DNA of 64,000 bases from an uncultured Bacteroidales bacterium (GCA_903959905.1 CAJBYO010000079.1:62001-126000); one strand, 5' to 3'; shown: positions 8,886-17,716, counted from the stretch's first letter. Notes: generated by a model not told the origin, from the sequence alone. Translations and numbers: made by a program.

Positions 8886-10315
8886 GAGATGAGACTTGTA
8901 TTCGGAGATTTCCCTGTTATTTTTTGCATCTCTTCAACCAGGAAATGCATGAATTCAGGAATAACGAAATGCGTATCAGAAAGGGTTGACAATTCAAGAT
9001 TAAAATCCATTCTGTTATAACGCGAAAATGAAGCTGAACTTATATAATGCATAAGCAAATATGGCAAATCGGTCGAACCACGGCGGCGTATTGCTTCGCA
9101 TAAGGCAAGGTTCACGTCAGCAATAGTTCCGATGCATTCAAACGGTTTCTCATCTGCATCGCCGGTGAGCTGGTCAAAGAAGGGCAACAGGGCACTGTCG
9201 GCCAAAAGGTCTTTCCCGAAGATTTCAAACAGCCTTTCATCGGAAAGGAAAGGTGAAAGGATGATTGCGGTAAACAGGCATTTGGCACATTTCCCACACC
9301 AGGAATTCGTTTTACTTCCGGCGTTACAACTTCTGAAAACCCTGTGATAACGGGTAAACCGGGCAAACATAGCCGCTATCTGAAGCTCATTTAAAGGCCG
9401 CAGAAAACTGAAATAGTTAATATCTCCCCCGATCCATGTATGAACATAGCTCCGGAAGTCAGACTCAAACTGAAACGATTTGGAATACTGGTGGTTAATA
9501 TCAGTGCCTTCGATGGTGGCCTCATTCGCACTTGATTCATTGGAAAGGGCAATGTTATTTCGGCCAGTCAGCCTTGCCGCAAGAATCGTAACAAATGCAA
9601 GCATGGCCGAGAATGGGGTGTGTCCATTTAAGAAGCCCAGATCGTTTAATTTGAGCAGTTGTGGATCAATAGACCGTTGGATTTCAATAAATTGATCATC
9701 CGAGAATCCCATGGTCATGATTGTACCTATGCTTGCTCCCCTTGGATTCATGATCAGCGGGATGCTCCCCGGCAACCGGCCCAGCAATTCCAGGGTAACG
9801 GCTGAATCTTTACCGCCGCCAATGGGGATGATTATTGTGTTGGTCATTTGTTGTAAAGGCGCACCGCGGTGCGTCTCTGCAACAAACGATCCTGCCTGGG
9901 CAACCTCAACCGACATAAAATTGTCTATATTAACATCAATGGAATTCAGGTAAAAAAATTCGCCCAGTCCATGAAAATAAAGCTTTTTCCACCATGCAAC
10001 CTGTTCCGGGGCCATTCCTGTTGGCATAATGATAACACGCGGAGGGCAGGCAGCTTTCCAGTAACTGATCAATTCAATCATCCCGATGTTGAAGACGTAC
10101 AAACCGAGGTTGTCAGCAATTTCTTCATCGGGCAGGAAACAGGCCTTTCTGGGGATAAAAAGCGCAGGGTGAAACTTGTACTGGTCGGCAAGATTAAAGG
10201 TAAAGGAGATATGGAGGCCCCTGTCGGTGAGCGAATACTCCTGCTTTTCGAAGATAAAAAAAGGAAATTTTTCCCTTAACTGAAAAAAATGCTCCTGCCT
10301 GCTTGACCTGGCCAT
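8882..10315 (-). CDS. murL: MurL-like UDP-MurNAc-L-Ala-L-Glu epimerase (PP-loop ATPase)
   Basis: A 477-residue protein that I match to MurL, which epimerises the terminal L-Glu of UDP-MurNAc-L-Ala-L-Glu to D-Glu using ATP (giving AMP and PPi). Direct evidence is a PP-loop, IPIGGGKDSAVTLELL (from residue ~164), as expected for an adenylating enzyme, plus ALSNESSANEATIEG, NHQYSKSFQFE and a Cys cluster CNAGSKTNSWCGKCAKC near residue 335. The strongest context is the 4-nt overlap with a MurD-type ligase. Residues 145-156 are encoded by a palindromic repeat found elsewhere between ribosomal genes. Without a search, another PP-loop family cannot be fully excluded. Confidence 0.72.
   Translation of the reverse strand: MARSSRQEHFFQLREKFPFFIFEKQEYSLTDRGLHISFTFNLADQYKFHPALFIPRKACFLPDEEIADNLGLYVFNIGMIELISYWKAACPPRVIIMPTGMAPEQVAWWKKLYFHGLGEFFYLNSIDVNIDNFMSVEVAQAGSFVAETHRGAPLQQMTNTIIIPIGGGKDSAVTLELLGRLPGSIPLIMNPRGASIGTIMTMGFSDDQFIEIQRSIDPQLLKLNDLGFLNGHTPFSAMLAFVTILAARLTGRNNIALSNESSANEATIEGTDINHQYSKSFQFESDFRSYVHTWIGGDINYFSFLRPLNELQIAAMFARFTRYHRVFRSCNAGSKTNSWCGKCAKCLFTAIILSPFLSDERLFEIFGKDLLADSALLPFFDQLTGDADEKPFECIGTIADVNLALCEAIRRRGSTDLPYLLMHYISSASFSRYNRMDFNLELSTLSDTHFVIPEFMHFLVEEMQKITGKSPNTSLIS
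9848..9883 (-). repeat. Palindromic element inserted in frame in the MurL-like gene
   Basis: The minus strand reads GAGACGCAC, a CGCG-type centre, then GTGCGCCTTTACAA, matching the intergenic element seen at 49455, 58629, 59143 and 59187, including the TTGTTG-like left flank and the CTTTACAA right flank. It encodes residues VAETHRGAPLQQ. The core palindrome is 9857-9876, with one G/T mismatch. Confidence 0.75.
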
Positions 10316-10325
10316 GATTTGGTAT

Positions 10326-10333
10326 TATATTTG
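10326..10333 (+). promoter_or_regulatory. -7 box (TATATTTG) for yqgE
   Basis: TATATTTG matches TAnnTTTG, 43 nt before the yqgE ATG and just inside the murL/yqgE divergent spacer. A TTG lies about 20 nt upstream, overlapping the murL start codon region. Confidence 0.5.
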
Positions 10334-10349
10334 TCGGGATCACCCAAGG

Positions 10350-10357
10350 CAAAATTA
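10350..10357 (-). promoter_or_regulatory. -7 box (TAATTTTG on minus) for the murL-murD operon
   Basis: Minus-strand TAATTTTG, with TTG 17 nt upstream (complement of 10375-10377). It faces the yqgE -7 box, so the two promoters overlap and transcribe across each other. Confidence 0.55.
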
Positions 10358-10376
10358 ATAAAATTGTAAGTACTCA

Positions 10377-10937
10377 ATGGAAAAACCGCGTATCAAGCCC
10401 AAACAGGGAAGTATACTTATTTCAGAACCGTCATTGCGCGATTTTTATTTCCGGCAATCGGTGATCCTCCTGGCGGAACATAATGAAGAGGGCACTTTCG
10501 GCGTAATCATCAACAAGCCCATTGAAGCAAGGCTGAAAGATGTGATCAAGGGTTTCTCCGGATACAACCTGCCTGTTTACCTCGGGGGACCTGTTAAAAC
10601 CGACAGCATTTTCTTTATTCATACAAGGGAGGATGTTGAACAAAGCCTGCCCATCATGCAGGGCCTTTACTGGGGCGGAGACCTGGACAAAATCCGCGAC
10701 ATGCTCAAATCGAAAATCATGCTTCCCCGGGAAATCAGGTTTTTCGTAGGTTATTCCGGATGGTCGCCCAGTCAGCTTGACCGGGAGATCCTTGAAAAAT
10801 CGTGGGTATTGTCACAAACCACAGTTAAGGAAGTTATTAACGACAAGCCCGAACTTCTCTGGAGTAATTACCTGAAGAACATGGGCGCTGACTATGCTAT
10901 CTGGGCAAATTTCCCTGCCGACCCCACCTTCAATTAA
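10377..10937 (+). CDS. yqgE: YqgE/AlgH family protein (UPF0301)
   Basis: A 186-residue cytosolic protein with the YqgE/AlgH features: QGSILISEPSLRDFYFRQSV at the start, GTFGVIINKPIE, LGGPVKTDSIFFIH and FFVGYSGWSPSQLDREI. The length matches the family. Biochemical function is not settled; in Pseudomonas AlgH affects alginate gene expression. It is divergent from murL, with facing promoters in a 61-bp spacer. The ATG start begins MEKPRIKPKQGS. Confidence 0.92.
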   Translation: MEKPRIKPKQGSILISEPSLRDFYFRQSVILLAEHNEEGTFGVIINKPIEARLKDVIKGFSGYNLPVYLGGPVKTDSIFFIHTREDVEQSLPIMQGLYWGGDLDKIRDMLKSKIMLPREIRFFVGYSGWSPSQLDREILEKSWVLSQTTVKEVINDKPELLWSNYLKNMGADYAIWANFPADPTFN

Positions 10938-10956
10938 CCCCCCTCAAAAAAAAAAC

Positions 10957-10964
10957 TACCTTTG
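10957..10964 (+). promoter_or_regulatory. -7 box (TACCTTTG) for the Mpv17-like gene
   Basis: Perfect TAnnTTTG match 32 nt before the ATG at 10996, after a run of A residues. Confidence 0.55.
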
Positions 10965-10995
10965 CCCCCCGAAGTTTAAACTGACTTTTTAAGGC

Positions 10996-11718
10996 ATGAA
11001 AAAGGCTGACCTGATCATCACAGGAGCTGTAATTATTGTACTGCTTCCATTCTTCATTTTCGCCCCGGTTCTGGATGCATATAAAGCATTAAATGCAGAA
11101 CATGCCTATCTCATGAGTTTCATCAAGTTCGCGATCCTGGCCACATTTGGTGAGTGCATCGGATTAAGGATCAGGAAAGGAGTTTACAATAAGCCCGGTT
11201 TCGGAATCCTTCCCCGTGCGATTGTATGGGGCATTCTTGGTATTTCAATTAAAATGGCGTTTGTGATTTTCGGCGAAGGTGCCCCCGCCATGCTGAAAAC
11301 AATGGGCATTCATTTCAGTTCCGTCAATCCGGCCGACATCCTTCGTGAACCGGGCTTCAGCTGGATGAAACTGTTTACAGCCTTCAGTGTAAGTACCACG
11401 ATGAACCTGATTTTTGCACCTGTGTTTATGGCTTTTCACCGGATCACCGACATCCATATTCTTCGCACGGGAGGTACCCTTTCCGGTTTCTTCACCCGGT
11501 TGAGGATCGGTCAGTCGGTAAGGGAGGTCAACTGGTATGACTTCTGGACTTTTGTCATTAAAAAGACGATTCCCCTCTTCTGGATTCCTGCCCAGACAAT
11601 CAATTTCATGCTCCCGGAAGGATATCGCATCCTGGTTGCCGCGGTTTACGGCATCATCCTGGGGATCCTTATGTCGCTCGCTGCACTGATGCACGACAAG
11701 AAAATACATGAAAACTGA
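10996..11718 (+). CDS. Mpv17/PMP22-like polytopic membrane protein
   Basis: 240 residues with about five to six hydrophobic segments (for example 5-27, 37-55, 70-92, 125-145, 190-205 and 212-232). The C-terminal stretch FWIPAQTINFMLPEGYR resembles the Mpv17/PMP22 signature (W-P-Q-NF-P-R). FKFAILATFGE-like text (SFIKFAILATFGE) near residue 35 also looks conserved in Bacteroidota relatives. No transport substrate is known. The family assignment rests on the C-terminal motif and is tentative. Confidence 0.55.
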   Translation: MKKADLIITGAVIIVLLPFFIFAPVLDAYKALNAEHAYLMSFIKFAILATFGECIGLRIRKGVYNKPGFGILPRAIVWGILGISIKMAFVIFGEGAPAMLKTMGIHFSSVNPADILREPGFSWMKLFTAFSVSTTMNLIFAPVFMAFHRITDIHILRTGGTLSGFFTRLRIGQSVREVNWYDFWTFVIKKTIPLFWIPAQTINFMLPEGYRILVAAVYGIILGILMSLAALMHDKKIHEN

Positions 11719-11783
11719 GATAATATTTTATTCTCCTCCGTTTATTTGTTAATTTTAACGTGCTTCTGTAACAACTTATTTCC

Positions 11784-13934
11784 ATGGGCAAAGTGGCCTG
11801 GTTCTGTATTCTCCTCACCTTCAGCCTTCCTTTTGCTGTTTTCGGTGAAGGCACGAAGCAAGTCATGCCCGCCCCGGGCGATTCAGGCCAGTTGTGCATT
11901 GACAAATCACGCAACGATTTTGCTTTTTTTGATGCAGCACCTGAATTCAGGCTCAATATATACATTGCAAACCCGGGTGAGAAAATTTTCTTTGGCCTGG
12001 GAAAAATAACCAAGAATGATACCATCAGGAATGTGGTGTACCAGTTAAAGGATCCTTCCGGGAATATTGTATTCGGCCCGGTACTGGTTCCAAAGTCAGG
12101 TCCCGGATTTATCAGTTCCTATGATGAGGCCGTTGCCGGGCCTTTCATCCTGGCCGGAGGCTATGATCCGATACAGCATGTTCCTGCGGTGACTGGAAAT
12201 TATTCGCTTGAGTTCTTTTATCCTCCAGACCAGGGCAGTGCCTATACCTTTACCAGTTATATCAAATTCGCATATTTCGACATCACTGTGACGAATACAC
12301 TTAACCAGCCGATCAGCGGGAGAATATGGTCAAAGGCATGGCAATTCAACTCCGGCCCGGTTATGAAGCCCAAAACCAGCAACAGGTTTTGGGGGAAACT
12401 GTACATCCTGTCGGATGACAGTATCGTAACCAGCATAAACTGCAACGGTTTTGTTGGCGGGACATTCTCCATTTCAAGCAACAAAACCGGGTGCTCGGCA
12501 ACCGGGAACATCAACATTGACAGGCAGTCAAGGACAGGATTTCATACCTATCCGCAATACAAGATCTTTTTAAACGACCCCGACAGTTTGATTTTCCCGA
12601 CAGGCAAAGCCCAGCCGGGTATCACACTCCCCATCCTCACAACGCCGCATTGTGAAACCGGTTTCGTTGACCTGGGGATAAAGGTTGACCAGGACGGCAT
12701 CATGGAGGTGTTTATTGAAATTAATCCAACCCCTGGAGCTGATCCGCAGGATATAAAACTGACAGCCAGCGTATTTGCCAATCCGGGTGGCTCGGGGTAC
12801 AACATCATCCAGTGGAACGGTAAAAACGGACTGGGCCAGAATGTGAAAAACGGAACCACCGTCACTGCAACGATCCGGTTTATCCATGGCATTACCCACC
12901 TGCCCATTTATGATATTGAATACAACGATCATGGTTATAAGGTTGAGGTGGTTCGTCCGCCCGGGATCAGTCCGGCCATTTTCTGGGATGACACCCTGAT
13001 TCCTGAAGGCAACACCGTTAACCTCACAGGTTGCAGCGATGCCTTCGGATGCCATTTGTGGGACGAACCTGCCGGTGATACCAATACCATCAATTCCTGG
13101 TGGTATGTTGCCAGTGCGGTTGCGCCGGCTGTGACATTCCAGGTGAAGCGGGCCCCCTCCTACCCGGGCTCCATCAGTGGTGAAGCAGGCCACTGCGCCG
13201 GGATCGTTTCAAAAAATTATGCCATTGTTCCTGACTCAAATACCACAGCCTACACCTGGAACTATTCAGGTACGGGTGTGGCTGTTTCAGGCAGCGGAAC
13301 AGGGATCACCCTGAATTTCGGCTCAGATGCCACCGCCGGAACCTTAAGTGTGTTTGGCAGCAATGCTGAATGCGGAGCAGGGCCGCCTTCAAACCTGTCG
13401 ATCCTGGTATTTCCTATCCCATTGGTAACCCTCGATCCTTTTGACACTGCCTGTTACAATGCTGCTCAGTTTCAATTGACAGGCGGAAAACCTGCCGGCG
13501 GTGATTTCCTGGTCAACGGGGCCGTTCAAACCACTTTCGCCCCTTTAACAGCAGGAGAAGGCAGCCATTCTGTTCTTTACAGGTTCAGTGACATCCATGG
13601 ATGTCAAAGTTCCGACAGCACACAGATCATTGTAAAAAAAGGCCAGGAGTGTGAAATTGTAATCTGGGTACCCACCGGATTTTCACCAAATGGCGACGGG
13701 CTCAATGATTCGTTTAAAGCATTTTCACGTAACATCCAGGAATTCAGCATGAACATTTATGACCGTTCCGGTGAGTTGGTTTTCACATCAACGCAACCTG
13801 ATACTGGCTGGGACGGCACGTATAAAGGAAAACTGTGCCCTGTTGGAAACTATATTTACATGATCGTTTATCAAATTTCCCCCGCTGTACAGAAAAATAA
13901 AACCCTGACCGGCGACCTGGTCCTGGTACGTTAA
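11784..13934 (+). CDS. Secreted protein with gliding-motility/T9SS type B sorting domain
   Basis: 716 residues. A Sec signal peptide (about residues 1-20, MGKVAWFCILLTFSLPFAVF) leads to an extracellular protein of beta-rich segments. Residues ~440-640 look like Ig/PKD-type repeats (PSYPGSISGEAGHC, then FPIPLVTLDPFDTAC). The last ~90 residues are the CHU_C/TIGR04131 domain: WVPTGFSPNGDGLND, NIYDRSGELVF, GWDGTYKGKLCPVGNYIY and LTGDLVLVR. That domain directs export and cell-surface attachment by the type IX system. The target or ligand cannot be deduced. No strong promoter is visible. Confidence 0.9.
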   Translation: MGKVAWFCILLTFSLPFAVFGEGTKQVMPAPGDSGQLCIDKSRNDFAFFDAAPEFRLNIYIANPGEKIFFGLGKITKNDTIRNVVYQLKDPSGNIVFGPVLVPKSGPGFISSYDEAVAGPFILAGGYDPIQHVPAVTGNYSLEFFYPPDQGSAYTFTSYIKFAYFDITVTNTLNQPISGRIWSKAWQFNSGPVMKPKTSNRFWGKLYILSDDSIVTSINCNGFVGGTFSISSNKTGCSATGNINIDRQSRTGFHTYPQYKIFLNDPDSLIFPTGKAQPGITLPILTTPHCETGFVDLGIKVDQDGIMEVFIEINPTPGADPQDIKLTASVFANPGGSGYNIIQWNGKNGLGQNVKNGTTVTATIRFIHGITHLPIYDIEYNDHGYKVEVVRPPGISPAIFWDDTLIPEGNTVNLTGCSDAFGCHLWDEPAGDTNTINSWWYVASAVAPAVTFQVKRAPSYPGSISGEAGHCAGIVSKNYAIVPDSNTTAYTWNYSGTGVAVSGSGTGITLNFGSDATAGTLSVFGSNAECGAGPPSNLSILVFPIPLVTLDPFDTACYNAAQFQLTGGKPAGGDFLVNGAVQTTFAPLTAGEGSHSVLYRFSDIHGCQSSDSTQIIVKKGQECEIVIWVPTGFSPNGDGLNDSFKAFSRNIQEFSMNIYDRSGELVFTSTQPDTGWDGTYKGKLCPVGNYIYMIVYQISPAVQKNKTLTGDLVLVR

Positions 13935-14074
13935 CCGACAACCCATCCACCCCCGGACAAGGCTGAAGGAAAATATTATATAAGCACGCAGAAAACCTTT
14001 GCAAGGTTGAGAAATTTTCTCCACTTTTGTTGTCTGTTATTAAGTTCACTAACTTGTTTTCTCAGTACAACTTT

Positions 14075-15391
14075 ATGAAGGACACCCCCATTAACTACGA
14101 AGTAGTAACACGGCACATTCAGGAAAGCAAAATCCGGAGTATTGGCAAGGCGACCATCCGTGAAATCAAACGCCTGATCAACGGAATAGAAAAGGAGACG
14201 GGTGAGAGATTCATCCGGATGGAGATGGGGGTTCCCGGCCTGCCGGCCACGGCGATCGGTGTCCAGGCCGAAATTGACGCGCTGAACAGAGGCGTGGCAT
14301 CCATCTACCCTGAAATTGAAGGAACTTCTGTGCTGAAAACCGAAGCCTCAAGATTTGTCAAACTCTTCCTGGATATTGATGTGGATGCCGCCAACTGCAT
14401 CCCGACAGTGGGAAGCATGCAGGGCGGATTCGCAGCTTTTCTTACCTTTTCAAAGATCCACACTGAAAAGGATACCACCCTGTTTATTGATCCGGGATTC
14501 CCTGTACACCATCAGCAACACAGGGTGCTTGGCCAGAAATTTGAAACCTTTGATGTTTACAACTACCGCGGGGATAAACTCAGGGATAAACTTGAAAGCT
14601 ATTTTTCAAAAGGAAACATCCATTCAGCCCTCTATTCCAACCCGAACAATCCTTCCTGGATTTGTTTTACCGATAAAGAATTGCGGATCATAGGCGAGCT
14701 GGCAACAAAATACAACGTGATCATCATTGAAGATCTCGCCTATTTCGCCATGGATTTCAGGAAAGATTATTCAAAGCCTGGTCATCCGCCTTATCAGCCC
14801 ACCGTTGCAAAATATACCGACAATTACGTGATGCTTATCTCCAGTTCAAAGGTATTCAGCTATGCCGGGCAGCGTATCGGACTGATGATCGTTTCAAACC
14901 ACCTGTTTAACATGCAGGCTCCTGATCTGCTCAGGTACTATTCAACCGATCTCGTGGGCAGGGCCCTTATTTACGGAACGGTTTATGCTTTAAGTGCCGG
15001 AACAACCCACTCCACCCAATATGGCCTTGCCGCGATGCTGAAAGCAGCCAACGACGGCACTTTTGATTTTGTGGATGCGGTCAAGGAATATGGTGCCAAA
15101 GCAAAAATCATGAAGAAAATGTTCACCGACAACGGGTTCACCTTTGTTTACGACAAAGATGAAGACGAACCCATTGCAGATGGCTTCTATTTTACCTTTG
15201 CATATCCCGGCTTCACAGGGGAAGAACTGCTGCAGGAACTCATCTATTACGGCATAAGCGCAATTGCACTCAGTATTACCGGAAGCGAACGGATCGAAGG
15301 CATCAGGGCATGCGTTTCCCTGGTCATGAGAGATCAGTTCCCGGCTCTTGAAGAAAGGCTGAAGAAATTCAGGGAAAACCATAGCAATTAA
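14075..15391 (+). CDS. PLP-dependent aminotransferase, class I/II
   Basis: 439 residues in a fold-type I aminotransferase pattern: MEMGVPGLPATAIGV, PTVGSMQGGFAA, the cofactor-contact motif SNPNNPSW, EDLAYFAMDF with the pyridine-binding Asp, and the Schiff-base lysine in SSSKVFSYAGQRIG. I chose the ATG at 14075 (MKDTPINYEVV); a TTG upstream at 14027 would add 16 residues. The substrate cannot be read from sequence. The next operon encodes a 2-oxoacid:ferredoxin oxidoreductase, so the enzyme may feed it by deaminating amino acids. Confidence 0.88.
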   Translation: MKDTPINYEVVTRHIQESKIRSIGKATIREIKRLINGIEKETGERFIRMEMGVPGLPATAIGVQAEIDALNRGVASIYPEIEGTSVLKTEASRFVKLFLDIDVDAANCIPTVGSMQGGFAAFLTFSKIHTEKDTTLFIDPGFPVHHQQHRVLGQKFETFDVYNYRGDKLRDKLESYFSKGNIHSALYSNPNNPSWICFTDKELRIIGELATKYNVIIIEDLAYFAMDFRKDYSKPGHPPYQPTVAKYTDNYVMLISSSKVFSYAGQRIGLMIVSNHLFNMQAPDLLRYYSTDLVGRALIYGTVYALSAGTTHSTQYGLAAMLKAANDGTFDFVDAVKEYGAKAKIMKKMFTDNGFTFVYDKDEDEPIADGFYFTFAYPGFTGEELLQELIYYGISAIALSITGSERIEGIRACVSLVMRDQFPALEERLKKFRENHSN

Positions 15392-15393
15392 TA

Positions 15394-15433
15394 AACCTGC
15401 GAAGTAACAGCATAGCGAAATAGCTGAAAAGTG
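15394..15433 (+). repeat. Degenerate GCGAAGTA/AGCGAAATAGC micro-repeat
   Basis: The spacer reads as loose repeats of a GCGAAGTAnC-like phrase (cctgcgaagtaacagcatag, then cgaaatagctgaaa). Similar text occurs at 17641-17690 and 28586-28625. Confidence 0.4.
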
Positions 15434-15460
15434 ATTCATCAGATATTAAACTATTTTTTG

Positions 15461-15468
15461 TACTTTCG
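15461..15468 (+). promoter_or_regulatory. Near-consensus -7 box (TACTTTCG) for the 2-oxoacid oxidoreductase operon
   Basis: TACTTTCG differs from TAnnTTTG by one base and lies 36 nt before the ferredoxin-subunit ATG. Confidence 0.4.
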
Positions 15469-15503
15469 CCCTGTGAATCTGTTAACAATCCAACCCCTGT
15501 CAT

Positions 15504-15734
15504 ATGGCAAAAATTAAAGGTGATATTGTAATTAACACCGAACGATGCAAAGGATGTGAAGTGTGTCTTGCTGCATGCCCTTTCACGGTCATCGCAATGT
15601 CAAAAGAGGTAAACAGCAAAGGCTATCATTTTGCGATGAAAGTAAATGACGAATGCACCGGATGCACTAACTGTGCCCTGGTCTGCCCCGACGGAGTTAT
15701 CACCGTTTACCGGGCCAAAGTTGCAACAGAATAA
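15504..15734 (+). CDS. korD: 2-oxoacid:ferredoxin oxidoreductase, ferredoxin-like (delta) subunit
   Basis: 76 residues carrying two [4Fe-4S] motifs: CKGCEVCLAACP and CTGCTNCALVCP. It is the electron-transfer delta subunit of a four-subunit 2-oxoacid:ferredoxin oxidoreductase, moving electrons from the catalytic subunits to ferredoxin. It is the first gene of a four-gene set in the order delta-alpha-beta-gamma. Confidence 0.9.
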   Translation: MAKIKGDIVINTERCKGCEVCLAACPFTVIAMSKEVNSKGYHFAMKVNDECTGCTNCALVCPDGVITVYRAKVATE

Positions 15735-15755
15735 AAAATCAAAACATATTTCTCA

Positions 15756-16844
15756 ATGGGTGAACTAAGATTAATGAAAGGTAACGAAGCCGTTGCCGAA
15801 GCTGCTATTCGCGCCGGTTGCGATGGTTATTTCGGATACCCGATCACCCCGCAATCGGAGGTGATGGAGTACCTGATGGCTGAAAAGCCTTACGAAAGGA
15901 CAGGCATGGTCGTGCTGCAGGCTGAAAGTGAAACTGCCTCCATCAACATGCTCTATGGCGGTGCAGGAACAGGAAAAATGGTGATGACTTCTTCTTCCAG
16001 TCCGGGCATCAGCCTGATGCAGGAAGGAATCAGTTACATGGCCGGCGCCGAGTTGCCTGCCGTGATTGTGAATATCACGCGCGGCGGCCCCGGACTCGGA
16101 ACAATCCAGCCTTCACAGGCCGATTATTTCCAGGCAGTAAAAGGAGGCGGACACGGCGACTATAAGATGCTGGTCCTTGCACCCTCTTCAGTACAGGAAA
16201 TGTGCGATCACGTGAAACTCGCATTCGACAAGGCATTTGAATACCGTACCCCGGTCATGATCCTTTCCGACGGTGCCATCGGTCAAATGATGGAGAAAGT
16301 GGTCCTGTTTGACCAGATTCCAAGGCGTACTGATGAGGAAGTTATCAAACAGTGCCCGTGGGCTTCTACCGGCCGGCCAAAAACCCGGAACCATAACATT
16401 ATTACCTCCCTCGACCTTGATCCTGCCGGACAGGAACGTGTAAATCTCAAACTCCAGGCCAAATACAAGCTCATGGAGAAGAATGAGGTTCTGTACGAAG
16501 AGATCCAGTGTGAAGATGCCGATTATCTTTTTGTTGCTTTCGGGCTTTCTGCCCGCATCTGCCAGAAGGCACTTGACCTCGCCAGGGCTAAAGGCATAAA
16601 GGTGGGCCTCTTCCGCCCCATCACGTTATTCCCCTTCCCGGCCATTGAGGTTTCCAATGTTGGGAACAGGGTTAAAGGTATTCTTGTGGTGGAAATGAAT
16701 GCCGGCCAGATGATTGAGGATGTTAAACTGTCAGTTGGGTGTAAGGTGAAAATTGAACACTATGGTCGATTCGGCGGGATCATTCCATCCCCGGATGAAG
16801 TAGTTAATGCACTTGAACAACAAATTATCGGAGGTAAGTCATGA
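15756..16844 (+). CDS. korA: 2-oxoacid:ferredoxin oxidoreductase, alpha subunit (VorB/KorA type)
   Basis: 362 residues with the pyrimidine-binding/transketolase-like core of the alpha subunit: KGNEAVAEAAIRAGCDGYFGYPITPQSE, seen as NEAVAEAAIRAG and GYPITPQSE, then VLQAESETASINML, TSSSSPGISLMQEG and ITRGGPGLGTIQPSQ. Together with the other subunits it oxidatively decarboxylates a 2-oxoacid to acyl-CoA, reducing ferredoxin. Branched-chain (VOR) versus 2-oxoglutarate (KOR) specificity is not decidable here. Its stop overlaps the beta-subunit start by 4 nt (ATGA). Confidence 0.9.
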   Translation: MGELRLMKGNEAVAEAAIRAGCDGYFGYPITPQSEVMEYLMAEKPYERTGMVVLQAESETASINMLYGGAGTGKMVMTSSSSPGISLMQEGISYMAGAELPAVIVNITRGGPGLGTIQPSQADYFQAVKGGGHGDYKMLVLAPSSVQEMCDHVKLAFDKAFEYRTPVMILSDGAIGQMMEKVVLFDQIPRRTDEEVIKQCPWASTGRPKTRNHNIITSLDLDPAGQERVNLKLQAKYKLMEKNEVLYEEIQCEDADYLFVAFGLSARICQKALDLARAKGIKVGLFRPITLFPFPAIEVSNVGNRVKGILVVEMNAGQMIEDVKLSVGCKVKIEHYGRFGGIIPSPDEVVNALEQQIIGGKS

Positions 16845-17638
16845 CAGAACAATTCGCAAAACCCGAAATCCAAAAACCGGAAAACATTGTTTATAAAAGG
16901 ACCGACCTGCTGGTTGACCGTCCGTTAAGTTACTGCCCCGGTTGCGGTCACGGCACTGCGCACCGCATGCTGATGGAAGTTATTGAGGAGATGGACATCC
17001 AGGAAAAAACGATCGGTATTTCCCCGGTAGGATGCTCTGTTCTTGCCTACGATTTTCTTGACATCGACATGATCGGTGCCGCACACGGCCGCGCCCCCGC
17101 ACTGGCAACTGCGGTTAAACGCATGTGGCCGGATCATTTCGTATTTACGTACCAGGGCGACGGCGACCTTGCCGCCATTGGCACTGCTGAAACCATACAT
17201 GCCTGCAACCGCGGTGAAAACATTACCGTCATCTTTATCAACAACGGCATCTATGGTATGACAGGCGGACAAATGGCGCCAACCACCCTTCCCGGTATGC
17301 GGTCGTCAACATCCCCTTACGGGCGTGACGTCCCCACCATGGGCCATCCGCTGAAGATCACAGAGCTCATTTCGCATTTGCCGGGTGTTTATTATGTTAC
17401 CCGTCAAGCGGTACATACCCCGGGCAATGTGCGTAAAACAAAAAAAGCCATCAGGAAGGCATTCGAACTTCAGAAAGAAAATAAAGGCCTCTGTTTTATT
17501 GAAATCGTCTCCAACTGCAATTCAGGCTGGAAAATGACACCGGTACAATCCAACAAATGGATGGAAGACAACATGTTCCCATTCTATGAACTCGGAGACA
17601 TCAAGGTGGATGGAAAGCTCGTTGAGGCAGCAAAGTAA
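16841..17638 (+). CDS. korB: 2-oxoacid:ferredoxin oxidoreductase, beta (TPP-binding) subunit
   Basis: 265 residues. The thiamine-diphosphate part is visible in SYCPGCGHGTAHRM, GISPVGCSV, AHGRAPALATAVKR, the TPP motif TYQGDGDLAAIG and FINNGIYGMTGGQMAPTT. It binds TPP and Mg2+ and makes the active site with the alpha subunit. Translational coupling to alpha is likely from the 4-nt overlap. Confidence 0.92.
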   Translation: MTEQFAKPEIQKPENIVYKRTDLLVDRPLSYCPGCGHGTAHRMLMEVIEEMDIQEKTIGISPVGCSVLAYDFLDIDMIGAAHGRAPALATAVKRMWPDHFVFTYQGDGDLAAIGTAETIHACNRGENITVIFINNGIYGMTGGQMAPTTLPGMRSSTSPYGRDVPTMGHPLKITELISHLPGVYYVTRQAVHTPGNVRKTKKAIRKAFELQKENKGLCFIEIVSNCNSGWKMTPVQSNKWMEDNMFPFYELGDIKVDGKLVEAAK

Positions 17639-17640
17639 AC

Positions 17641-17716
17641 TGGTGGCGAAGCAGTATAACTGAAAATCAGCAAAGTGACGAAATCGTAGACCGTAATTTG
17701 TAAAATCGTAATTTGA
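17641..17716 (+). repeat. Mixed degenerate micro-repeats in the korB-korC gap
   Basis: A GGCGAAGCAG/GCAAAGTGACGAAATCG stretch followed by CGTAATTTG repeated (atcgtaatttg twice-over). The same two phrase families occur near 15394, 28586, 22916 and 63320. Confidence 0.4.
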
